A stretch of 64,000 nucleotides of DNA from Lysobacter sp. KIS68-7 (GTDB lineage Bacteria > Pseudomonadota > Gammaproteobacteria > Xanthomonadales > Xanthomonadaceae): assembly GCF_021284745.1 (NCBI RefSeq), contig NZ_CP089925.1:1425001-1489000 (forward strand), in the 5' to 3' direction. Within the stretch, counting starts at the first letter, position 1, and each line of letters opens with the position of its first letter. The notes beneath the pieces are model-generated. The model worked only from the letters and a program-made list of their open reading frames with translations. It ran no database searches and was not told where the DNA came from. Below, piece after piece: positions 1-10,124 of this stretch. A program made the position numbers and the translations under genes.

Positions 1-1893
<1,893 letters not shown>

Positions 1894-2036
1894 ATATCAC
1901 CTCAAGTGGCCTTATCCTCGACAACACGTCGATGGCATTCGCCCCAAGCTTCGCAAGAAGCAACTCGCTACTTCCCACCCTCTGAGAGCGTGAGCGCGAC
2001 CAATCCATCGATTGGACCGCGACCCTCCACCCTCTC
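1894..2036 (+). other. 23S-5S internal transcribed spacer
   Basis: A spacer of about 140 bases separates the two rRNA genes. It would be transcribed as part of the rRNA precursor and removed during processing. It contains a short inverted repeat, TCCATCGATTGGA, near 2004-2016. No tRNA gene is present in it. Confidence 0.8.
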
Positions 2037-2150
2037 CCTGGTGACAATAGCGCTGTGGCACCACCCGATCCCATTCCGAACTCGGAAGTGAAACGCAGCC
2101 GCGCCGATGGTAGTGTGCATCCGCATGCGAGAGTAGGTCATCGCCAGGGC
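2037..2150 (+). rRNA. rrf: 5S ribosomal RNA
   Basis: The sequence contains the conserved 5S core CCCGATCCCATTCCGAACTC followed by GGAAGTGAAACGC and GCCGATGGTAGTGT. The ends pair as helix I (CCCTGGTGA with TCGCCAGGG), giving a molecule of about 114 nt. It directly follows the 23S gene in the usual order. End positions are estimated from the closing helix and may be off by a base or two. Confidence 0.96.
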
Positions 2151-2162
2151 CTTACAACAAAA

Positions 2163-2189
2163 CCCCGCCGGACTTCCGGCGGGGTTTTT
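2163..2189. terminator. Rho-independent terminator of the rRNA operon, probably bidirectional
   Basis: A perfect 9-bp stem, CCCCGCCGG / CCGGCGGGG, closes an ACTT loop and is followed by TTTTT on the plus strand. Read on the minus strand, the same stem is followed by TTTTG and more T-rich sequence, so it can also end the convergent imuA-imuB-dnaE2 transcript, whose stop codon lies only 24 bases beyond it. Confidence 0.9.
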
Positions 2190-2212
2190 CTTTGCGCCAT
2201 GGAATGGGTTAG

Positions 2213-5200
2213 TCAGCGAAAGTCGCGCGACTCCGCCACCAGCGGCCCGAGCATCGTCGACAGGTTCGACAAGCGTCGCGCGATCAGGTGTTGCACGCCG
2301 TCCTTCGATTCCAGCCGGCCTTCCACGGCCAGCAATCGCGACTCGAGCAGGGGGCGCCGTTGTTCGTCGGCCACCTGGCGCCAGACGACCACGTTGACCA
2401 ATCCGTCCTCGTCTTCGAGCGTGAGGAAAGTGACACCGCTTGCCGTTTGCGGGCGCTGCCGCAAGGTCACGAGCCCTGCGAATGCGACATCGCGCCCATG
2501 CGGCATCGCGCGCAATTCCGAAGACCGGCGAAACCGCCGCGCCCGGAGCCGCGATCGCAACAAGTGCAAAGGATGTCGACCGAGCGTCAGCCCTGTCGTC
2601 GCGTAATCCGTGCGGACTTCGTCTTCCGCCGTCGGCAGCGGCAACGCCACCGCGTCTTCCACCGTCGCCCCCACCGCATCGAACAACGGTCGCTGCGCTT
2701 CGACACCTGCCGCCGCCCATCGTGCCTTGTGTCGATGGCCCGCCAATCCACGCAGCGCACCGGCATCGGCGAGCAACCCGCGTGCACGCGCATCGAGCTG
2801 CGCACGAACGCAAACGTCGGTGACATCGACGAACGCATGGGCCGCCCGCGCCGCCGACAACCGCTCCGCATCTCCCTGCCGGAATCCATCCACCAAGCGC
2901 AGTCCCATGCGCAACGCAGGCTGACGATCCGCACCCAGCGATTCCAACGTGCAATCCCAATCGCTGAATCGCACATCGACGGGCCGCACCAGCACGCCAT
3001 GGCGCCGCACGTCCTGCACGATCTGGCTCGGCGCATAGAAGCCCATCGGCTGCGAGTTGATCAACGCCGCCGCGAACGCCGCTGGCTCGTGGCATTTCAG
3101 CCAACTGCTCGAATACGCGATCAACGCAAAGCTCGCCGCATGTGACTCCGGGAACCCGTAACTGCCGAATCCTTTGATCTGCTCGAAGATCTGCTCGGCG
3201 AATGCCGTCGTATACCCATTGCGCAACATGCCGGCGATGATCTTTTGGCGGTGGTGCTCCATGCCGCCATAGCGCTTCCATGCCGCCATCGAGCGCCGCA
3301 ACTGATCGGCCTCGCCCGGCGTGTAATCCGCCGCGACGATCGCCAGTTGCATCACCTGCTCCTGGAACAAAGGCACGCCGAGCGTGCGCTTGAAGACCTC
3401 GCGCAACGCATCCGAGGGATACGTCACCGGTTCTTCGCCATTCCGGCGGCGCAGGTAGGGATGGACCATGTCGCCCTGGATCGGGCCGGGCCGTACGATC
3501 GCCACCTGGACGACCAGGTCGTAGAACACCCGCGGTTTCAATCGCGGCAGCATCGCCATCTGCGCACGCGATTCAATCTGGAACGTGCCGACCGTATCCG
3601 CCTTGCGGATCATCGCGTAGGTCGCATCGTCGCCGGGCGGAATATCGTCGAGGCCGATGTCGCGACGCCCGTTGGTGCGCAGCAAGTCGAAGGTCTTGCG
3701 CACACACGTCAGCATGCCCAGCGCGAGGCAATCGACCTTCAACAGCTTCATGACATCGAGGTCGTCCTTGTCCCACTGGATCACGGTGCGATCGTCCATC
3801 GCCGCGTTCTCCACCGGCACCAGCGTCGACAAGGGATGCTCGGAGATGACAAACCCGCCGGGATGCTGCGACAAATGCCGCGGGAACCCGAGCAATTCGT
3901 CCGAGATCGCAAGCACGCGCCGCAACAGCGGCGATTCGGGATCGAAGCCATGCTCGCGCAGGTGGTCGGGCATCGGCACATCGCTGCTCCACCGGTCCAT
4001 GGTCTTCGCGAGCTCATCCACCTGGTCCGGCGGCAGGCCCAATGCGCGCGCGACGTCGCGCACCGCGCTGCGCCCGCGATACCGGATCACCACCGCCGCC
4101 AGTGCCGCCCGCTCGCGTCCATAACGCCCGAACACGTACTGCAGCACTTCCTCGCGCCGCTCATGTTCGAAGTCGACATCGATGTCGGGCGGCTCGTTGC
4201 GCTCCTCCGACACGAAACGCTCGAACAACATCTCCATTTCGCCCGGTTGCAGCTCGGTGATGCCCAGCGCATAGCACACCGCCGAATTGGCGGCGGAACC
4301 GCGCCCCTGGCACAGGATTGCCTGGCTGCGCGCGAAGCGCACGATGTCGTGCACGGTGAGGAAATACGACTCGTAGCCCAGCCGCGCGATGATCGCCAGT
4401 TCCTTCTCGATCAGTTCGCGCGCCTTCGCACGTTCCTTCTCGCCCGACTTCGCCTTCGCCCAGCGCGCGTGGATGCCGTCCTCCACCAGTTGGCGCAGCC
4501 ATTGCGCCGACGTCATGCCGTCCGGCACGAGCTCGCGCGGATAGGCATACGCGATCTGGCGCAACCCGAATCGACAACGCGCCGCGACCAGCACCGACTC
4601 GGCCAGCCATTCGGCCGGATGGATCGCCTGCAAGGCCTGGCGCGTGCGCAGGTGCCGTTCGCCGTTCGGGAACAACGCACGTCCCGCTTCCGACAGCGTG
4701 GTATGCAATCGGATCGCCGTCATCGTGTCCTGCAGCGCGCGTCGCTTGCGCACATGCATGTGCACATCGCCGCACGCAACGACGGGAAAACCGAAACGCC
4801 CGGATAACGCCGACAACTGCGCCCGTCGCGCCGCATCGTCCGGCCCGCGATGCAGGTGCGCTGCCACCCAGGCGCGTTGCGGGAACGTCGCGCCGATCCA
4901 GGCAGCTTCGGCTTCATCGCGTCCCGCATCGCCCCGCGGCATCCACAATGCGAGCAGCCCATCGAGCGGGCGTTCGAAATCCGCGCGCAACGCGCGATAC
5001 GCCCCCTTGCCTGCGCGCCGCCGTGCCGTCGTGACCAGCTCGCACAACGCGCGATATCCCGCCTGCGTCTCCACCAGCAACACTAGCTTCGGCCCGTCCT
5101 CGAGCGCGATCTCGCTGCCTACGATCAAGGGCACGCCCGTGGCTTCCGACGCTTCCAACGCACGCACGATGCCGGCGAGGGAACACTCGTCGGTGATCGC

Positions 5201-5320
5201 GAGTGCCGAATAGCCTTGCTGCTTCGCGCGTTCGAACAACTCCTGTGCGCTCGAGGCTCCGCGCTGGAAGCTGAAGTTCGACAGGCAGTGCAGTTCCGCG
5301 TAGGCAGGCAGGCCGCTCAT
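2213..5320 (-). CDS. dnaE2: Error-prone DNA polymerase III alpha subunit DnaE2 (ImuC)
   Basis: This 1035-residue protein is a C-family polymerase and the catalytic member of the ImuA-ImuB-DnaE2 translesion mutasome, which copies damaged DNA during the SOS response. The N-terminus has the PHP domain ([15 protein letters not shown], then ALAITDE). The polymerase active-site motif PDIDVDF is at residues 378-384, with its aspartates intact. The C-terminal part carries the OB-fold typical of DnaE proteins ([23 protein letters not shown]). The ATG at 5320 was chosen because it overlaps the imuB stop codon (ATGA) and gives the family N-terminus. The upstream continuation of the open frame is an imuB shadow. 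Expression should be LexA-controlled from the site at 7435-7450. Confidence 0.97.
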   Translation of the reverse strand: MSGLPAYAELHCLSNFSFQRGASSAQELFERAKQQGYSALAITDECSLAGIVRALEASEATGVPLIVGSEIALEDGPKLVLLVETQAGYRALCELVTTARRRAGKGAYRALRADFERPLDGLLALWMPRGDAGRDEAEAAWIGATFPQRAWVAAHLHRGPDDAARRAQLSALSGRFGFPVVACGDVHMHVRKRRALQDTMTAIRLHTTLSEAGRALFPNGERHLRTRQALQAIHPAEWLAESVLVAARCRFGLRQIAYAYPRELVPDGMTSAQWLRQLVEDGIHARWAKAKSGEKERAKARELIEKELAIIARLGYESYFLTVHDIVRFARSQAILCQGRGSAANSAVCYALGITELQPGEMEMLFERFVSEERNEPPDIDVDFEHERREEVLQYVFGRYGRERAALAAVVIRYRGRSAVRDVARALGLPPDQVDELAKTMDRWSSDVPMPDHLREHGFDPESPLLRRVLAISDELLGFPRHLSQHPGGFVISEHPLSTLVPVENAAMDDRTVIQWDKDDLDVMKLLKVDCLALGMLTCVRKTFDLLRTNGRRDIGLDDIPPGDDATYAMIRKADTVGTFQIESRAQMAMLPRLKPRVFYDLVVQVAIVRPGPIQGDMVHPYLRRRNGEEPVTYPSDALREVFKRTLGVPLFQEQVMQLAIVAADYTPGEADQLRRSMAAWKRYGGMEHHRQKIIAGMLRNGYTTAFAEQIFEQIKGFGSYGFPESHAASFALIAYSSSWLKCHEPAAFAAALINSQPMGFYAPSQIVQDVRRHGVLVRPVDVRFSDWDCTLESLGADRQPALRMGLRLVDGFRQGDAERLSAARAAHAFVDVTDVCVRAQLDARARGLLADAGALRGLAGHRHKARWAAAGVEAQRPLFDAVGATVEDAVALPLPTAEDEVRTDYATTGLTLGRHPLHLLRSRLRARRFRRSSELRAMPHGRDVAFAGLVTLRQRPQTASGVTFLTLEDEDGLVNVVVWRQVADEQRRPLLESRLLAVEGRLESKDGVQHLIARRLSNLSTMLGPLVAESRDFR

Positions 5321-6735
5321 GCGAACCACCCATGCAACATGAAATACGAAGGCCCCTGCATCGCGACCGGCTCGCCCGCGGGGCAGAAGGCCCACGCCCG
5401 TTGCCCCATCGAAGTCTCGACGACGTAGTAATCGCGCCGCACGTCCCCGCCGTCCCACCATCCGCTTTCGATGCGTTCGGGTCCGGCGAGCACGCGCATC
5501 GCGTGATCGCGCAGCGGCACCACGTGCGGCAACAACCAACCCGGGCGCGGCCGCGCTTCCGGCACCGGCTTGCCCGCCATTGCCACGCGTTCGGGCCGAT
5601 GTTCCGGCGCATGTCCGATGCCATGCACCGCCTCGTCGCCCAACCGCGCACGCAGGCGCTCGCGCAATTGAGGCCAAGGCACGTCCTGCTGCGCGCGTGT
5701 TTCGAACAGATCCCGCGCCGCCGGCACGAACGGCGGCAACTCGCGCGCCACCAAACGGAAGCCGCGCACCGGCGCTGGCAATCGCGCCTGCTCCAGACGC
5801 CCGCGCCCCAGTTCGAACAACATGTTCGCGTCGCGTTGCGGCGTGAGCAGGCCCACTTGCACCTCGCTGTCCTCGCAGCGCTCGTGTTCGAGCACGAGCG
5901 TGTAGCGCTGCACGCCGCCATCGCGCCCCGCCAGGAACGCCGCGAGATCCTGCGAAAGCCGACGCAAAGGGAACAGCAATGCCTGGCTGGATTCGACCTC
6001 GCCTTCGAACTCGATCCGCCCTTCGAAATGATCCGGCGGCACATAGCAGCGCAGGGGCGGCACCAATCCGCCGCGCAATGCATCCAGATGGTCGAGCACC
6101 GCCGGCGGAAACCGGCGCGTCAACGCATCGCGCGGCAACGCGAACACCTGCCGCAACTTGCGCACTCCCATGCGCGAGAGCGCGAAGGCGACCTCGCGCG
6201 GCAACCCCGCGCGTTCCAGCGGCAATTGACCGAGCGCATTGCCCAAGGTGTGGTGATCGTAGGCGTACCCGTCGTGCACGTTGGCGAGCACGCGGGCCGC
6301 ATGCGGATTGGGGGCGGCCACGATGCGATGGCGGAACCCGAGCGCGCGCAACTCCTCGCGCATGCGTGCTTCCAGTCGCGGCCACGGACCGAACAGACGC
6401 AGGCTGTGCCCGACTTCGAGCGACAACGCATGCGGCAGGTCGGTGCTCACCTGCGAGCTGAAGCGATACGCCCACGCGGCCAGCAATGCACGCCAGCGTT
6501 CGACGTCAGCCGGGTCGAGTTCGACCGCCTTGAATCGCGTACTCAGCGCCTGCGCTGCCGCAAGCGACAAACCGGGACGCAACCCGAGCGCACGCGCCGC
6601 GGGCGTCACCGCATGCAACACGCGACGTTGCACCGGGCCTTCCACCAACGCGATCGCCGCATCGGTCGAAGTCTCCAGGCGACGGAGGACACCATCCATC
6701 GCCAACTGCGGCAACAACACGCAAGCCCACTGCAT
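5317..6735 (-). CDS. imuB: ImuB, Y-family polymerase-like adaptor of the SOS mutasome
   Basis: This 472-residue protein has a Y-family (DinB/UmuC-like) fold but lacks the catalytic acidic motif. Where an active polymerase would have a DxDxFF-type start, it reads [14 protein letters not shown], and no acidic SxE pair is evident in the palm. ImuB proteins act as the hub that binds ImuA, DnaE2 and the beta clamp rather than synthesising DNA. The gene is second in the imuA-imuB-dnaE2 operon, 9 bases after imuA and overlapping dnaE2 by four bases. The conserved ImuB segment [11 protein letters not shown] is present near residue 110. The role is known from the family; the loss of catalysis is read from the sequence. 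Confidence 0.94.
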   Translation of the reverse strand: MQWACVLLPQLAMDGVLRRLETSTDAAIALVEGPVQRRVLHAVTPAARALGLRPGLSLAAAQALSTRFKAVELDPADVERWRALLAAWAYRFSSQVSTDLPHALSLEVGHSLRLFGPWPRLEARMREELRALGFRHRIVAAPNPHAARVLANVHDGYAYDHHTLGNALGQLPLERAGLPREVAFALSRMGVRKLRQVFALPRDALTRRFPPAVLDHLDALRGGLVPPLRCYVPPDHFEGRIEFEGEVESSQALLFPLRRLSQDLAAFLAGRDGGVQRYTLVLEHERCEDSEVQVGLLTPQRDANMLFELGRGRLEQARLPAPVRGFRLVARELPPFVPAARDLFETRAQQDVPWPQLRERLRARLGDEAVHGIGHAPEHRPERVAMAGKPVPEARPRPGWLLPHVVPLRDHAMRVLAGPERIESGWWDGGDVRRDYYVVETSMGQRAWAFCPAGEPVAMQGPSYFMLHGWFA

Positions 6736-6744
6736 GGCAATGCC

Positions 6745-7374
6745 TCATCCGGGCTGCGCGACGGCAGGGAAGGGCAGCGGCGCAGGCGGGACCAACGCGC
6801 CGCGACACTTCAGGACGCGCAGGCGATGCGGCGCGGTGTCGATCGCGATGCGCAAAGGCGCTGGCGAAGGATTCGTCGCCGCCTGCACGGGACGGAATGC
6901 GAACCCCGGCGTGCGCCCGGTTTCCGCTGCGACCTGCAGGCGACGCAACGCGCGATCGTCCGCTTTCTGCGGCCAACACAAGACCGCGCTGCACGCACCC
7001 GAGCGCAAGCATTGCTCGGTGGCCCACAAGGCATCGCGCGGATTGGCGTCGATCACCTGCAGCGCGGCATGGCGCAAGCCCGCGGCCAGCCACGCCGGCG
7101 CATAAGGCCGATAAGGCGGCGCGACCACGGCGATCACGCCCTCGCCCTGCGCCAGGCGTGCGAGCGCAGGCCACACCAGGCGCAGTTCGCCGACACCGTC
7201 GGCCGGCAACAGGATTTCGCTCAACGCACCCTGCGGCCACCCGCCACCGGGCAGCACCGCATCGAGCGCTTCCCATCCGGTGGCGATCGCATCGGACGGC
7301 GCCTGCCTTGCAGGCTGTCCGCGCCACAGTCGGCGCGTCGCCAGCAGGCCGTCGAGGGCGACGACCGTGCTCAT
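6745..7374 (-). CDS. imuA: ImuA, SOS mutasome accessory protein
   Basis: This 209-residue protein is a RecA/SulA-like member of the translesion synthesis operon. The diagnostic segment is GWEALDAVLPGGGWPQGALSEIL near residues 33-55, followed by a RecA-like core in which no canonical Walker A lysine is visible. It is the first gene of the operon. Its ATG at 7374 lies about 60 bases downstream of the LexA-type palindrome. ImuA is required with ImuB and DnaE2 for damage-induced mutagenesis in other bacteria; that role is carried over from the family and was not tested here. Confidence 0.93.
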   Translation of the reverse strand: MSTVVALDGLLATRRLWRGQPARQAPSDAIATGWEALDAVLPGGGWPQGALSEILLPADGVGELRLVWPALARLAQGEGVIAVVAPPYRPYAPAWLAAGLRHAALQVIDANPRDALWATEQCLRSGACSAVLCWPQKADDRALRRLQVAAETGRTPGFAFRPVQAATNPSPAPLRIAIDTAPHRLRVLKCRGALVPPAPLPFPAVAQPG

Positions 7375-7434
7375 GCGCGAGCCCGCGTTGCGAACGAGGG
7401 AAGGAAGACCGGAATGAAAGGGAAGCGTCGCATG

Positions 7435-7450
7435 TTAGTAGCAATACTAA
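7435..7450 (-). promoter_or_regulatory. LexA-type SOS operator of imuA-imuB-dnaE2
   Basis: TTAGTAGCAATACTAA is a palindrome with perfect 6-bp arms (TTAGTA / TACTAA) around four central bases. It matches the LexA recognition form known from Xanthomonas, not the CTG-N10-CAG form of E. coli. It lies about 60 bases upstream of the imuA start on the minus strand, with a TAACAT sequence at its downstream edge that could be the -10 element, so LexA binding would block the promoter. Confidence 0.88.
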
Positions 7451-7521
7451 CACCGCGACGGCGAGACGGAAGTGGGGGCTAGCTCAGCCGTTCCCTCAAC
7501 TGAATCAAGCGCTTGCGCGGA

Positions 7522-8169
7522 TCAGAGCACCAACGGCGGCTCGCCGCCGACGATCACCACATCCGCCGCGCGACGTGCGAACAGCCCCACGCACACCACG
7601 CCCGGGATCTGTGCCAGTTCCCGCTCCAGCCCCACCGGATCGACGATCGACAACCCGTGCACGTCGAGGATCCAGTTGCCGTTGTCGGTGGTCACGCCAT
7701 CGCGCCACACCGGCTGGCCGCCCGTGCGCGCGAGGATCTCGCGCGCCACCAGGCTGCGCGCCATCGGGATCACTTCGACCGGCAGCGGGAACTTGCCCAG
7801 CACGTCCACGCGCTTGGCCGGATCGACGATGCAGATGAAGCGCTTGCTCGCCTCGGCGATGATCTTCTCGCGCGTCAGCGCGCCGCCGCCGCCCTTGATC
7901 AGGCGCTTGTGCGGATCGCATTCGTCGGCGCCGTCCACGTACAACGACAACGCACCGGTGGCATTGAGGTCGAGCACCTCGATGCCGTGCGCGCGCAGGC
8001 GCTGCGAGCTCTGCTCCGAACTGGACACCGTGCCCGCGATGCGGTCGCGGATGCGCGCGAGCGCATCGATGAAGTAGGCGACGGTCGATCCCGTGCCCAC
8101 GCCCACGATCATTCCATCCTCGACGTAATCGATGGCCTTTTCCGCGGCCAGGCGCTTGGCTTCGCTCAT
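7522..8169 (-). CDS. rpiA: Ribose-5-phosphate isomerase A
   Basis: RpiA interconverts ribose 5-phosphate and ribulose 5-phosphate in the non-oxidative pentose phosphate pathway. The 215-residue product has the phosphate-binding GVGTGST (residues 23-29), the SSEQS loop, DGADE and KGGGGAL motifs, with the catalytic glutamate and aspartate region intact. The ATG at 8169 was chosen over an upstream in-frame start because it overlaps the stop of the EVE-domain gene (ATGA), the usual sign of translational coupling, and gives the family length. It is the last gene of its group, ending about 70 bases before the imuA operator. No terminator is evident after it. Confidence 0.96.
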   Translation of the reverse strand: MSEAKRLAAEKAIDYVEDGMIVGVGTGSTVAYFIDALARIRDRIAGTVSSSEQSSQRLRAHGIEVLDLNATGALSLYVDGADECDPHKRLIKGGGGALTREKIIAEASKRFICIVDPAKRVDVLGKFPLPVEVIPMARSLVAREILARTGGQPVWRDGVTTDNGNWILDVHGLSIVDPVGLERELAQIPGVVCVGLFARRAADVVIVGGEPPLVL

Positions 8170-8642
8170 CGCTTCTTTTCCAGCTTCAAGAGGGTCTTCC
8201 ACTGCGCGGCGGTCACCGGCAGCACGGACAGCCGATTGCCGCGGCGGATGAGCGCGAATTCCTCGCCCAGTGCGTCGGCATGCTGTTTGATCTCATCGAG
8301 CGTGATCACGTCCGCGAGCTTGCGATCGAACTTCACGTCGACGAGCGACCAGCGCGGATCCTCGCGATTGCTTTTCTCGTCGTAGTAGTCGGACTTGCGA
8401 TCGAACTGCGTCGGATCCGGATACGCCTCGCTCGCCACCGTCGCCAGCCCCGCGATGCCGGGCACCGGGCAGCTGGAGTGATAGAGGAACACGCCGTCGC
8501 CGGGCTGCATCGCGCGCATGTGGTTGCGCGCCTGGTAGTTGCGCACGCCGTTCCAGGGTTCGGTGCCGACGCGCTCCAGATCGTCGATCGAGAACGTATC
8601 CGGCTCGGTCTTCATCAACCAATAGCGTCGCGGGGGGCTCAT
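8166..8642 (-). CDS. EVE domain-containing protein
   Basis: This 158-residue protein consists essentially of one EVE domain, a PUA-like fold thought to bind modified nucleobases in DNA or RNA. Family marks are [17 protein letters not shown] at the start, [14 protein letters not shown], the [11 protein letters not shown] loop and [11 protein letters not shown]. The precise ligand in housekeeping copies like this is not settled. The ATG at 8642 overlaps the preceding cyclo-ligase stop by four bases and is preferred over a start 13 codons upstream. It is coupled to rpiA at the other end. The same neighbourhood (cyclo-ligase, EVE protein, rpiA) is common in related gammaproteobacteria. Confidence 0.93.
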   Translation of the reverse strand: MSPPRRYWLMKTEPDTFSIDDLERVGTEPWNGVRNYQARNHMRAMQPGDGVFLYHSSCPVPGIAGLATVASEAYPDPTQFDRKSDYYDEKSNREDPRWSLVDVKFDRKLADVITLDEIKQHADALGEEFALIRRGNRLSVLPVTAAQWKTLLKLEKKR

Positions 8643-9241
8643 GGCGTGGCTTCGAACAGGTGCGTGTCGGATTCGGTGCACAGTGCGTCGAGCGGCATGT
8701 CCCAGGATTCGGGGAACACCGATTCGACTTGCTGCGCCGCGAAGGCCGCGCCTACGAGCTGTGGCGGCGCCGCGCGGTCGCGGCGGAATGCGAAGGTGCG
8801 ATCGTACCAGCCGCCCCCCATGCCGAGGCGATGCCCCCGTGCATCGAAGGCGACGAGCGGCGCAACGACGAAGGCCATCGCCTCCGCGGGCAGCAATGCA
8901 GAGGCAGGCACGTCGGGTTCGGGAATGCCGAAACGGTTGGTCGCCAACGCTGCGCCCGCGCGCCAGGGCGCGAAACGCAATCGTCCGTCTTCATGCAGCA
9001 CCGGCAGGCAATACGTGCATTCGCGGGGCAAGCGCATTTGCCAGACATGCAAGGCCATCTCGCCATCCATCGCCCAATAGCCCGCGACCGGCCCGGACAC
9101 CGGCGCGAACGGCAACGTCAGCAAGCGCGAAGCGAGCGCTTCGGCGGCGGCGATGCGGGTGGCGGCGGGAAGGGCGCGACGCTTCGCGCGGAGCTCGCGT
9201 CGCAGTGTGTCGCGTGCGTGCGAGTCGGGGGAGGGATTCAT
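8639..9241 (-). CDS. 5-formyltetrahydrofolate cyclo-ligase
   Basis: The 200-residue enzyme converts 5-formyltetrahydrofolate to 5,10-methenyltetrahydrofolate using ATP, returning a folate dead end to one-carbon metabolism. The N-terminus RRELRAKRRALP and the C-terminal nucleotide/folate motif RLGMGGGWYDRTF are typical, as is FVVAPLVAFDARGHRLG just before it. Its gene (ygfA in E. coli) classically follows the 6S RNA gene, and that order is kept here: the start codon lies only a few bases beyond the U-rich 3' end of 6S RNA. Co-transcription with 6S RNA is likely by analogy. Confidence 0.95.
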   Translation of the reverse strand: MNPSPDSHARDTLRRELRAKRRALPAATRIAAAEALASRLLTLPFAPVSGPVAGYWAMDGEMALHVWQMRLPRECTYCLPVLHEDGRLRFAPWRAGAALATNRFGIPEPDVPASALLPAEAMAFVVAPLVAFDARGHRLGMGGGWYDRTFAFRRDRAAPPQLVGAAFAAQQVESVFPESWDMPLDALCTESDTHLFEATP

Positions 9242-9245
9242 CGAA

Positions 9246-9435
9246 AAAAAACATCCTCCGCCGTGACGATGCGCGCGAAACGACCTTGAACCCGGGGTTC
9301 AAGTGGGAATGCTTGGTGACCATCGGGCTTCCCGCTCATGGCGGACCTGCACACCCGGTTTCCGTCGCATCCCCGTGGTCGTCTGTAAGGGACAAGGCGA
9401 ATGTTTGCGCGCGCCGTCGGCACAGCAGAGGACGC
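9246..9435 (-). ncRNA. ssrS: 6S RNA (regulator of sigma-70 RNA polymerase)
   Basis: Three features identify this RNA of about 190 nt. The conserved CTTGAACCCCGGGTTCAAGG hairpin lies near its 3' end (about 9285-9304). A terminal closing stem pairs CGTCCTCTGC (9425-9434) with the complement of CATCCTCCGCC (9252-9262), with wobbles, and is followed by a run of U. The gene lies between zapA and the folate cyclo-ligase, its conserved gammaproteobacterial position. 6S RNA mimics an open promoter and sequesters sigma-70 holoenzyme in stationary phase. The 5' end is set from the -10 box and stem and is approximate. Confidence 0.9.
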
Positions 9436-9441
9436 CGACGA

Positions 9442-9447
9442 AGTATA
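9442..9447 (-). promoter_or_regulatory. -10 box of the 6S RNA promoter
   Basis: On the minus strand this reads TATACT, an almost consensus sigma-70 -10 element, 7 bases before the expected 6S RNA 5' end. No strong -35 hexamer is visible at the expected distance. Confidence 0.7.
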
Positions 9448-9553
9448 GCGCCGCCTTCCGAAAGCGATAGTCCGTTCGTCGGTCGTGGCGCAGGTCCGAT
9501 TCAGCACTGCATGCATTCCGTGCACGCGCATCGCGCAATGCTTTCGTGCCGCG

Positions 9554-9862
9554 TCACGCCTGGGGCGTTTCGAAAAGATCGTCGAGTTTGCGCTGCATGG
9601 CGCCGACGGTGCGCGCGAGTTCGCGGTCGCGGCGTTCGCCTTCGGTGCGCGCCTGCTGCAATTCATGTGCGAGGTTCAGCGCCGCCAGCACGGCCACGCG
9701 GTCGAGCGCGGCCATGCGGTTGCCGCCACGCACTTCACGCATCTTCGAATCGAGCAGCTTCGCCGCCGCCATCAGTCCGTCGCGTTCGTCGGGCTCGCAA
9801 CCCACGGTGTATTCGCGATCAAGGATGCGGATGTTGACCGGTTCGCTGGCGGGCTTGCTCAC
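9554..9862 (-). CDS. zapA: Cell division protein ZapA
   Basis: This 102-residue protein is an FtsZ-ring-associated factor that bundles FtsZ filaments at midcell. The N-terminal beta-hairpin reads VNIRILDREYTVGCEPDERDGL, followed by the long helix AAKLLDSKMREVR...LAALNLAHELQQAR, which forms the dimeric coiled coil. Length and sequence fit the family. The start overlaps the stop of the preceding coiled-coil gene by four bases. The order ZapB-like, zapA, 6S RNA, cyclo-ligase is the standard gammaproteobacterial arrangement. Confidence 0.95.
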   Translation of the reverse strand: MSKPASEPVNIRILDREYTVGCEPDERDGLMAAAKLLDSKMREVRGGNRMAALDRVAVLAALNLAHELQQARTEGERRDRELARTVGAMQRKLDDLFETPQA

Positions 9863-10080
9863 GTGTGCTGCTCCAGCGACTTGAGCCGGGTGATCATCGC
9901 TTCCACGCGCGAGCGCGCCTGTTCGTTCTTGGCGAGCAACTGCGCGCGTTCGCCGGCCAGCTGTTCCTGCTGCAGGCGCAGGCTGCGGTTTTCTTCGGTC
10001 AGGCGCTGCGCAAGCGCAGCGAGCTGGTCGATTCGCGCGGCCAGGGCCTGCAGCTGGGCGAGGGAGTCGGCCGGATCCAT
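9859..10080 (-). CDS. TIGR02449-type small coiled-coil protein (ZapB-like)
   Basis: This 73-residue protein is nearly all one heptad-rich helix rich in L, A, Q and E (LAALAQRLTEENRSLRLQQEQLAGERAQLL). It matches the small coiled-coil proteins found directly upstream of zapA in many gammaproteobacteria. Coupling to zapA by an ATGA overlap suggests a division-ring role similar to ZapB. That role is inferred from context and shape, since coiled coils give little specific signal. No signal peptide or membrane segment is present. Confidence 0.82.
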   Translation of the reverse strand: MDPADSLAQLQALAARIDQLAALAQRLTEENRSLRLQQEQLAGERAQLLAKNEQARSRVEAMITRLKSLEQHT

Positions 10081-10124
10081 GCGCTGAGGTTAGGAGCCGC
10101 CCGGGGGGCGGTCAAGGCATGCGT

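Noticed and set aside
2213-6475. Apparent 1420-residue fusion of dnaE2 to upstream sequence
   Set aside because: The frame simply stays open through imuB. The real dnaE2 start is the ATG overlapping the imuB stop, and the extra N-terminal part is an arginine-rich shadow.
5332-7482. Plus-strand open frame of 716 codons opposite imuA and imuB
   Set aside because: It is antisense to two conserved genes, arginine- and histidine-rich, and without family features.
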